From Hesseltinella vesiculosa (lineage: Eukaryota > Mucoromycota > Mucoromycetes > Mucorales > Cunninghamellaceae), in NCBI GenBank assembly GCA_002104935.1, contig MCGT01000046.1:62001-126000 (forward strand): a stretch of 64,000 nucleotides of DNA. Reading direction: 5' to 3'. Below the pieces are notes generated by a model. It was not told the DNA's origin, did not search any database, and was given only the letters and a program-made list of their open reading frames with translations. Both the position numbers and the translations under genes were made by a program. Of the stretch, positions 55,932-64,000 are shown in pieces (position 1 is the first letter of the stretch; every line of letters begins with the position of its first letter).

Positions 55932-57896
55932 TTACACAGCTTCATCGTCTTCGAAGAATTTTTCAGATACGATGTATTGATCGGCGGGTCGATAGAGGCG
56001 TTTGATGCAGGCAATGGTGGAGGGGATGGTCATGAACATCCAGGCAGCGATAGGCAGGGAGATGTAATCAAAGACGTTCTTCCAAGTGCGAGAGTCGGTG
56101 CGAGCCTTGTGGTACATTTCTCGGTCGACAAAGCGATGCAGGTTTTCGTAAATGGCCAAGGTACCAAACAAAGGAAGAGGCAAGAAGACGGTGATGATCT
56201 TGACAATGTTCCACAAGGTGGCGTAAAAGTCCGAGGTGAGGATAGGGTTGTCGGCAGGCTCGATGATGGCAACCATAGGGTGGGGAGGGAATAAGATGAA
56301 TTGGGTCAGAGGCACAGCAGCAAACATCAACCAGCCAGAAGTGCAAGGAATCATGTGGGCTTCGAGCACCTTGATGCACATCAGCAGCTTGTCGAACCAA
56401 AAGGTGGGCGAGGCATACAGGCTGGCTTTTTTGTCATGTTGCAGGAGGACGCCTTGTTTGCCATTGGGCAGGTCCTTGATGCCGGCAGCGCTGCGCAGAC
56501 AATAGGACACGTCGGCCACACCGTTGTAATGGCGTTTGGCCTGAACATAACGAGCATACATATTGGACATGTAGCCATTGGTTTGAACGTTGGTCAAGTT
56601 GATGGGGACAAAGATAGGAGCACAGCGGGCCAAGCCGTCGGTCTTGAAGAAACACTTCAGCATCATATGCATGTCTTCACCCACGGAGTCGGCGTCGGTA
56701 TCCCAGTATCCTACACGCTCGGCGAGGACCATGGACAGAGAATAGGTTGAGCAAGGGAAAGCAATGCCACGGCTGTTGCTGAGGTTAGACATGACCATGG
56801 CAGACCAAGTGATGTCGGTCATTCGAACGGCGGCAGGCACTTCGTGAGCGTTTCTTGAGAAGAAAATGGGAGGAGCAAACAACAAAAAGTAAGGGTCTTC
56901 GGCTTGATTGAATGATCTTTCAACCTGCACAAAACCAAAAAAAAAAAAAAAGGTTAAGCACACGTTTTTTTTTTTTTAGCTTTTTTTTTTTTTTTTTTAC
57001 CTCTTTGATGTACAGTTCCGAAATGGAGGAATCGGAATCGGAGACGGTCAAGATCACACGACGACGATCTACACCATGTTGAATCAATTCAGCACAACCA
57101 GAACGAGCAGCCCAGGCAACGTTGGAGCCTTTGCCACGGGATTCACCAGGGATATCTGAAGGATGGGCAGTGATGATGAAGTGCAAAAAACTATCCTTGA
57201 AGTAATTAGCGAGGTTGGCAGCCTTGGCTTCATGACCAGTTTCAGAGGCTTCCATAGCAAGGATGATGATGTAGTTGGTTTGAGCATTTCTTAAAAAAAA
57301 AAAAGGTTAGGGAATCGTACGGTTACATTTCAGGAGAAAGGAGGCGGGAAAAAAGGCGAGGGGCCCGCGCAGAAAAAAAAAAAAAAGGAGATAGGGCACA
57401 GATGGGAACAGAGACAATGGAACTAAAACAAGGATGCAGGTTCTTACCTATGGTTTGCAAGGCGCTTGATGGTATCCCTTAAGAGAGCTTCAGGTTCCGC
57501 ATAGTTCGGCACGATAAAGGCATGGAAGAAATGGCCATCATCATAAAGGTTTAAGCTTGTTTCCATATCATCAAGGCGTTCATCTTCTTCGTGGGTGGGA
57601 TAACGTTCACGAGTGGGAGTGGGAGATGGTGAGGCAGGTGTGGAAGCATTAGGGGTCTTGTCTTGGTTGCGTTCGTTTTGGTTCCATCGGATAATCGTTT
57701 TCTTGATTCGACTAGCAGTGATCCAGAACTTGAAGACGTGATTGATTTGTGAGTAGAGGAAGCTGGTAAAGTAGACCAACAAAAACATCAGGTAAAAACG
57801 AGGTATCAATAAAGGTCCCAAAGGTAGAAGTAGAATAGACACAATAGCTGCCATGGGGGCCACCAGTTCAAATGGATATGTCAACAATGAGGGCAT
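55932..57896 (-). CDS. Multi-pass GT2-like membrane glycosyltransferase
   Basis: Exons 57896-57448, 57289-57001, 56924-55932, giving 576 aa. Two N-terminal membrane segments (residues ~8-50), a cytosolic catalytic region and about three C-terminal segments (FILFPPHP flanks, ITVFLPLPLFGTLAI, ISLPIAAWMFMTIP). The catalytic part follows GT2 order: FHAFIVPNYAEP, NYIIILAMEA, an Asp cluster VSDSDSS (~233-237), VGEDMHMM (~330) and QAKRHYNG where processive synthases carry QxxRW. So it belongs to the GT2 superfamily but is not a standard chitin synthase (no QRRRW, smaller). The product polymer is unknown. Transcribed leftward; ends close to an A-rich 3' region. Confidence 0.72.
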
Positions 57897-58699
57897 CTTT
57901 TTCAAGTTTTTCTTAAAACAATGTCAATGGGGTAAAATACTATAATCAGGGGTTTAAAAAAAACCAACGCTATCAAAAACAGACCTTGTTGGATGAAGTG
58001 AAAAAAAGGTACAAAATGGAAATTAACTAAATGGTAATGATATGTGTATTAAAATAAAAAGAAAAAGGTAGTCAAAGTGAAAGAAGCCTTTTTACAAGTC
58101 TAAAAGGAAAATAAAGGGGGAGGGGGAAGCCAACAAGGAAAACAAAGAGGAAAAAGAGAAAGAAAAAGAATCCTTGGCACCTTGTGTTTTTTTTTTTTTT
58201 TTTTGTTGTTGCCATGAGGATTGGGGCTCCGCCAAAAAAAGGCTGATCACCGAAGCAGATGGATGTGACACAACCACGGCAACTCCTCCCCTTCCCCCCC
58301 AAGCGTGTACGAACAATCGTTTCTAGACCAATAAAAATTTCCATGACAAATTAAAAAAGATGGTGTTCTTTAAGCCATGAAACATTTGTAACCCATCTCT
58401 CCACATGAAATTTTTTTTTTTTGACTCTGCATATCGCCCATTTTTTTGCCTGCATGTGACTTGCTTTCCGCTTGTCTTTTTACCATGCAGTTCATCTTAG
58501 GGATCGCTTTCTCTTATGGTGTCTTTTTTAGTTCTTTATCAGTTGTTCGAACCGGCGCAAAAATGGCTCATTGTCGATCCAATAGATCAAATTTGCTGAG
58601 CTCAACCTCATGTTGGACCTAAAAAAGATCGCGAGTGACTGGGTGCTTATTTTTCTTGCGGTTTGTTATTTTTCACCTATCCATTTTTAGAACCGACTC

Positions 58700-58732
<33 letters not shown>

Positions 58733-58745
58733 CTTACCTTGAACA
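57897..58745. promoter_or_regulatory. Divergent promoter region GT2-like / YCH1-like
   Basis: 849 nt between divergent start codons. T-rich toward the right gene, including a T27 run at 58700-58726 about 20 nt before its ATG. No coding signal. Confidence 0.5.
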
Positions 58746-59320
58746 ATGTCATTCAGTGCACCTTTTGTTGACAGTGAAGAACTAGCTGCTTTGGTCCGAG
58801 ATAAAAGTAAAGTGAGTGGTCAAGATTACCTTGTCATTGATGTCCGTGGCGATGATTTTGAGGTAAAATAGTATAATAATAATACGGAGGTGTCCACGAG
58901 GTTATCTCATTTTTTTTTTTTTTTTTTTACTCATAGGGGGGTCATATTCCAGGTGTTGTGAATATTCCTGCTTCAAAATTGATGGACTCAGCATCCGATG
59001 TGATCCAAAAATATTCAAAAGTCCCCGTTGTGTATTTCCATTGTGCTCTTTCTCAAGTCAGAGGTAAAATTTTGAATGAAATGGACCAGCAAAATAGGGA
59101 TGTTTTGAGTTTTTCTTGTGGGGAAAAAACTGAATTTTTTGTCATAGGACCAAAATGTGCTAGGATCTATAATGAATACAAGGCATTGCAAGGCATTGAA
59201 GATGAGCAGCAGGTCAAGGTGTTACGCGGTGGGTTTGAAGGGTGGCAAGAAAAATATCGAAATCAGAAGGATCTCCTAGAAGACTATGATGAAGAACGAT
59301 GGGACAATGGTTTTCTTTGA
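58746..59320 (+). CDS. YCH1: Rhodanese/Cdc25-type phosphatase, YCH1-like
   Basis: Exons 58746-58862, 58937-59063, 59148-59320, giving 138 aa, matching yeast Ych1 (148 aa) and Acr2 (130 aa). Rhodanese fold: DYLVIDVRGDDFEGGHIPGVVNIP, then the active loop FHCALSQVRGP (HCx5R), then RIYNEY and VKVLRGGFEGWQ. The loop with five residues between Cys and Arg is that of Cdc25 phosphatases and arsenate reductases, not sulfurtransferases. The second intron interrupts the codon right after the loop Arg; splicing yields RGPKCA, as in the family. Retaining it would add 28 residues without a stop. Phosphatase versus arsenate reductase activity cannot be told from sequence. Confidence 0.86.
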
Positions 59321-60872
59321 AAAATGCTTTGCATGATACCCAGTAGAATCTCACATGTTTGTTGCTGTGCAAAATGTGCCAATAAATACCAAATTCTTCC
59401 GAATTAGGAACGAGGATCGGTGGGTTCATGCAAACTTTTTTGTGAGGACGGCAATGTGACCATTTCCGAATCTTGTCATGTTTGCCGTCATCATTTTGCA
59501 GTCTTGTTTTTCTGTCATTCCAGTCCGCCTTTGCAGTTTTCTTTTTGTCCAAGTTTTTTGATTTCTCAAAGAGAAATTTTTTTATTGTAACCTCAAACAA
59601 AAAGCCAGCCCACTTGTTGGACCTTCTCAAGGTGTCACAGCTCACCCCATCAAAGTTTCGTGCGACTGTAACACAATGCACTGCCCCGTCCTCAAAGTTC
59701 CAAAAGCATTCGATCCGGCGTCCGTTTCCAAACCCAACATGCGTATCCGCACAAACATGGTTAAAAAAACCCGCCACCTCAAATGGCTTTCGGCCTGGGA
59801 ACTCGATCCTTTTTATTTATCCATGAACCTGTTTATGTGCCACGAAACCGTTGGCGCTTTTCACTGAGAAAATCCCACTTTTTGAACAGTGATGTCAATT
59901 TTTTTTAACATTCATGTTCCATCGGTGTGCACCTCCTTGATTTTTCCAGTTTTATTTTGATGTCATCTGTCAGTTGCTCATCACATGAGGCTAACTTTCT
60001 TCATTGAAATGTGCCTGGTCTTTGTCTTTTTCATTGGATAAATCAGCATCCCGCTTTTTATCCTTTCTACTTCCTCCGTCTTGAGCTTAATTTCAAGGGC
60101 AATCAATTTATCCGTTGCCTTCCATCACGGAACAAAGTCTTCCCCGTCACTTTTTAGGCCACACTGGGGAAAAAAACTGACCACTGAGAATCAAGTGAGC
60201 ACGTTGCTGCCCAATGTTTGCTTCATGCAGCCATTTCAAAACAAGGACACGTTCAAAATGAGATCCAACCTGCGTCTTTCGCAATGCAGCCACAACTTGA
60301 GCAAAAAAAAAAAAAAATGCGAAGGCTTTCGTTCTCTTTCGACAAGAAAGCTCAATCAGGTTTGGCCCTCAATAATTTTGTAGTAATCTTGAAAGCATCC
60401 AGCAAGGAACATTCATGATGACCTCGAAGGACATCGGTAAACTTGATGAAACGAAGCCTAGCTAGGAGCAAACGTGCATACAATCAATGCAGCTGTAGTT
60501 CATTGGCTACCTACTTTTTTTTTTTTTACAATTCATGGATCCTGCTTTTACTGTATTTTTGGTGGGAGGACACCTTTCTGATTGGCTGCAAACGGCAGCA
60601 ATAAGTGATGATCTTCACGACAGCTGTGCACTGCGCCTGCAGTATTGCCATGCCTTGTACTTGATTGGTCAGCGTGAAGGGATCCAGTTGCCCCTGTTTT
60701 TTTCCGATGATGCCTCATCTGAACGGCTAGGCATGTCAGGCAGTAACGGACACTTTCATGACCAAAGGCCCAGACGCTACATCCAAGCTGAGAGCTGCTC
60801 ATGGATAAAAATAATATTTACTTAAAAAGTGGGGTTTGAGTATAGGGTAAGAAAAAGGATAGGGGGGAGGGA
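59321..60872. other. Gene-free stretch, 1.55 kb
   Basis: 3' flanks of two converging genes. Plus-strand frames at 59676-59867 and 60535-60825 are open but have no motif, leader or splice partner. Nothing else seen. Confidence 0.5.
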
Positions 60873-62402
60873 TCAAGGGTTCCAGGGATCATCGGCAACT
60901 TGCGAGAGCGTTTCAATATCACCTTGCTCATTGACAACGACAATGTCTTCCAATCGAATGCCAAATTCATGGGGAACATAGACACCAGGCTCGACAGAAA
61001 AGGTGAAGCCTGGCAGCAAATGACAATCGACATTGCCTTGGTTCATATAAGGATCTTCATGCATTTCCAAACCAATGCCGTGGCCAAGTCGATGGGTGAA
61101 GTAGGGGCCAAAACCGGCGTTTTCAATGATATGGCGTGCTGTTAAATCCACTTGCGCACAGCTGTTTCCTTTTTTCATCGTGTCGATGACGGCTTGCTGA
61201 GCATTTTTGACCGATTGCCAGGCATCCAGCAGCGTCTGGTTGGTCTTGATCGTGTGGTCAGCGTCACCAGCAGCGAAAAAGGTGCGCGTCAAATCCGATT
61301 GGTAACCATAGAAGCTGCCACCAGTGTCAATAAGGATCAGGCTGCCGGGCTGAACAACGTTTTCATGGGCTGGGTTGCCGTGAGGGAGCGCAGCATTCTC
61401 ATCCACTAGCGCAACCACCCATGTTTCTTCGAGACCGCCGTGAGCCAAAGCTTCAGTCATCATGGCTGCCACCTCCGACTCTTTTAATCCAGGCTTGACA
61501 TAAGGGTGGACTTTCTGTACCGCAAAGTGGGTCACCCGGGCTGCACAGCGCATCAGATCAACTTCCACAGGTGTTTTGACCATGCGCAATTGCTGGATCG
61601 CCTGCGAAGCAACGGCAGTTGCCAGAGAGCTCGAGGCTGGGATCGCGTCGCTGATCCCTTTTGCAACAAAGAGGCGAGTGGTGGCTTCCACGTAGACCTT
61701 GGTTTTGCTCTGCCCAGCGCGGCGCTGCTTGCTTTCGAGGACGCTGAGGATGGTTTCGTAGGGTGACTCGTGTTCGATCCAGGTCACCACTTCCACGGGC
61801 ACATCTGAGGGCAGCTTTGCCTTGATCAGTTGCTCTTGAGCGCGGGTAGCTTCAAACATAGGCGTGACAATGGTCATGGCTACCCCCGTAGCGCTGGTGT
61901 CGTCCAAGCTGTAGATGATGACAAACGGTCTTTCTGTGCGACTCCAGCCGATGTTGGCAAAGTACAGCATGGTGGCCGAGGGCTCCATAACATAGGCAAA
62001 GGCGTCGTCATCGTTTTGAAGCGTGCGAGCCAAGTTTTCATGACGCTTGACAAAGTCTTGGGGTGCAACCATGTGAATGTTATCGGCGCAGTGCTGTGAA
62101 TAGGTGCGAATGGCGTGCATGTCCTTGTTCCAGTTTTGGCTAACATCCTTTGGATCATTTTGAAGGAGCATTTGCAATAGCCATACACCTCCAATCAAAG
62201 TAATCAACAATCCAATGACGGTGAGGACTCGAACCAGCTGTCGAAAAAGCCGTGAGTTTACATTTACTTCTGCTGTTGCCGTCCGCTCAGAGATGATTCT
62301 ATATTATCTGTTTTCTTTTCTTACCATTGTCTTTTGCGTCAAGCGATTCCAATGATTTTTCTTGGGACCATTGTGCGTTAATAAAGGCACTGCTTCATTC
62401 AT
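60873..62402 (-). CDS. M24B metallopeptidase (Xaa-Pro aminopeptidase/prolidase-like), membrane-anchored
   Basis: Exons 62402-62325 and 62237-60873, giving 480 aa. The second exon opens with a hydrophobic segment (VRVLTVIGLLITLIGGVWLL, residues ~28-47) after a 26-residue basic, Asn-rich tail: a type II anchor. Next is a creatinase-type N-terminal domain (~80-230), then the pita-bread fold with all five metal ligands: ILIDTGG and YQSDLTRTF (two Asp), HRLGHGIGLEMHEDPY (His), TFSVEPGVY (Glu) and IRLEDIVVV (Glu). It should remove or cleave residues adjoining proline, in the secretory pathway or vacuole because of the anchor. Cytosolic family members lack the anchor. Typical fungal homologues are annotated as Xaa-Pro dipeptidases. 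Confidence 0.9.
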
Positions 62403-62876
62403 GGTGAATTTCAGTACTTAAGAAGCCAGTAAAAAAAAAGGGAAGTTTAGAAAAAATCACACGCTTTTTTTTTTTAAACCGCCTATTTTGTTTTTTCCTC
62501 CGCCACGCAATTGTCAGTTTGGTCGTGTGTGTTTTAGCCTGTTCACATTTCATCTAGTGGCAGTTCGAAATCCTGAAGATTGTCTAGGATTTGGATTTCT
62601 ATTGAGTTATTCTGAAAGTTGTGCTGTTACTGTAATATTATGCTCGGTCAGTCTTGAGTATGTGATCTGGCCAGACCTTGCTTACTGGCAAAAGCTTTTT
62701 TTTTTCTTTGACAGTGAATCCAAAAGTAATACAAAGTTTTCTGAATAGTCTTCACTGACCAACCCGAAATTTTCAGTAACATTATCATTGATTATTTATT
62801 TCACCTAACCATCCGTCTAATTAGCTTAAAAGTGCTGCGCAGCATTTTTTTTTTTTTGAAAAGGGAAGCCCAAGAA
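62403..62876. promoter_or_regulatory. Spacer upstream of the M24 gene
   Basis: Contains the promoter/leader of the leftward M24 gene and the 3' end of the next leftward gene. Short A and T runs only. Confidence 0.45.
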
Positions 62877-64000
62877 TCAAAGATTTGGAGGATCATCGTG
62901 CAGATAGGTTAAGGTTTGACGAACCCTTTGGTGATCGTCAGGATCGGCGTGGATATTGTAGGGCATCTGCGAGGACGTGCGGATGAATTCGGTATTACTG
63001 CGCTGGAGGAGGTGGGGATGTTGTCCTGCAGCACCAGGTTGCAGGGTGGTTGATCTGGTCAATGAATGAGGTGGCTGTTCAATACGGCTTTGGCGCCATT
63101 GATCCATGTGTCGGATCCAATTGCCCTGGCGCTCGAGATTCCTTGAGGCTGCGAGGGAATGACGGCGGCGGCGAGTGGACGGCGAATACGGCGTACTGGC
63201 TTCTACCTGGGGCAGATGCTGAGCAGCCCGAGACCGGTTGGGTAGCCGGGGCTGGGAAGGTCGTCGAAGCAAAGCGGCCATGGAGTCCTGGCGTGCAGGA
63301 GGGGCAATGCGTGTGGTGTGAGCACGGTGGAGCTCGTTGACAGGGAAATCGTTGTCATCAGATGAAGGAGGTGGGAGAGGAACAGCAAACATGACATGCA
63401 AACTTGGCGCAGAATGGCGGCGGGATCGTCTAGGCAAGGTGGAAGTGGGCGAGGCAGGATGGGGTGGAGGGTCCATCAGCGAAAGCTCGGATGGAAGGCC
63501 ATCATACAGATCCACCAGCTGAGAAATAATGCCCTTTCTTTCCATAGGCTGCCAGTCGACCGAGGACGAGTCACTTGGTCGGCGGGCATGATAGTCCCCT
63601 CGTTGCGCCTGGCCATGGTACGCATCAGCTGCGTCTGCAAAGGGGTTATCTTGTTCTTCTACTTGAACCCGTTCATCAAAGGCACACCAGGGACGCTCAT
63701 TGTTGTTGAACCCAGTCTTGGCAAGCGCATTGTCTTTTTCATCCATGGTATCGTCATCCGATAGGTCGTCGAAATCGAGCAGGCCATCGTCGTTCAATTC
63801 TTCCTCGTTCAACGCGCAGAAGTCAATGCCGATATCATCGCTAATATGCAAATGATGGGAGTTGCTTGTGCTAACAACCTTGGTTTCCAAGCATATATCG
63901 CCAGCCCGTGACATATACGCTGGCGTGCTATGGACTTGCTGTGGCTGATGATAAACCATGGGCAGCAAGTGCTTGACATCGTCATGGACCGTGGGGCGTG
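62877..64000 (-). CDS. Unknown Ser/Pro/Arg-rich protein, 5' end beyond window
   Basis: Open without interruption from the right edge to the stop at 62877, at least 373 codons; the start lies outside the window. The N-terminal visible part is acidic (LNEEELNDDGLLDFDDLSDDDTMDEKD split over two clusters). The rest is Ser/Pro/Arg-rich with several RRxS-type sites (ARRPSDSSS, RRSRRHSAPS, LLRRPSQP, RRRRHSLAAS), suited to basophilic kinases such as PKA. No fold or family recognised; mostly disordered. Likely a regulatory or scaffold protein. Composition is coding-like and consistent across the frame, so the gene itself is well supported. Confidence 0.75.
   Translation of the reverse strand, partial: RPTVHDDVKHLLPMVYHQPQQVHSTPAYMSRAGDICLETKVVSTSNSHHLHISDDIGIDFCALNEEELNDDGLLDFDDLSDDDTMDEKDNALAKTGFNNNERPWCAFDERVQVEEQDNPFADAADAYHGQAQRGDYHARRPSDSSSVDWQPMERKGIISQLVDLYDGLPSELSLMDPPPHPASPTSTLPRRSRRHSAPSLHVMFAVPLPPPSSDDNDFPVNELHRAHTTRIAPPARQDSMAALLRRPSQPRLPNRSRAAQHLPQVEASTPYSPSTRRRRHSLAASRNLERQGNWIRHMDQWRQSRIEQPPHSLTRSTTLQPGAAGQHPHLLQRSNTEFIRTSSQMPYNIHADPDDHQRVRQTLTYLHDDPPNL

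Noticed and set aside
55932..57896. Chitin synthase
   Set aside because: Membrane GT2 layout suggested it, but the QRRRW motif and chitin-synthase blocks are missing and the protein is too small.
59676..59867. 63-codon plus-strand frame after YCH1-like gene
   Set aside because: Composition is coding-like, but it is short, without homology I recognise and without a leader or poly(A) signal pair.

Overview
This is nuclear DNA of a filamentous fungus, most likely an early-diverging lineage (Mucoromycota/Mucorales-like; inferred, not proven). Short spliceosomal introns (about 45-85 nt, GTAAG...TAG/CAG) interrupt most genes. Intergenic DNA, introns and leaders are full of long A or T homopolymers, up to 30 in a row. 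The proteins are fungal: SLM1, TFIIB, a JEN1-type permease, a Kre9/Knh1-like wall protein, fungal-type H2A ending in SQEL, and VPS25. GDP-mannose 4,6-dehydratase fits a fungus that makes fucose-containing wall polymer. Genes are on both strands. I saw no tRNA, rRNA or CRISPR array.

Layout. 1-13 kb: a GT49/LARGE-like membrane glycosyltransferase, a small unknown protein, SLM1-like PH protein (-), a 2.4-kb gene-free stretch, and a membrane-anchored GH35 beta-galactosidase. 13-23 kb: secreted Kre9/Knh1-like protein, TFIIB (-), GMD (-), a TRAIP-like RING protein, a YCII-domain protein and ESCRT-II VPS25. 23-26.6 kb: a full core-histone cluster made of two divergent pairs, H2B/H2A and H4/H3, each with its own bidirectional promoter. 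28-35 kb: a RecQ (SGS1/BLM) helicase and an 11-exon JEN1-family carboxylate transporter.

35-50 kb is the accessory region: five tandem, same-strand, intronless F-box genes (A-E) of about 575-625 aa with LRR-like bodies and a shared C-terminal cap. The spacers between B and C and between D and E hold mobile-element-like debris: a perfect 159-bp-arm palindrome inside a longer diverged inverted repeat, a dispersed repeat present in both spacers, small direct repeats and decayed coding fragments. This is the most unusual part of the window.

50-64 kb returns to housekeeping genes: a DEDDh (Gfd2/YDR514C-like) nuclease-fold protein, RPL34 (-) divergent from a mitochondrial RbfA-like factor, a pepsin-type aspartic protease (-), a multi-pass GT2-like glycosyltransferase (-), a YCH1/Cdc25-type rhodanese phosphatase, a membrane-anchored M24 metallopeptidase (-), and an unknown Ser/Pro-rich protein (-) cut by the right edge.

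Several neighbours act in related processes: wall and glycan metabolism (GT49, GH35, Kre9-like, GMD, GT2), and cytosolic plus mitochondrial translation from one divergent promoter (RPL34/RbfA). Exon structures are my own reading of splice signals with frame checking; each listed model closes in frame unless stated otherwise.
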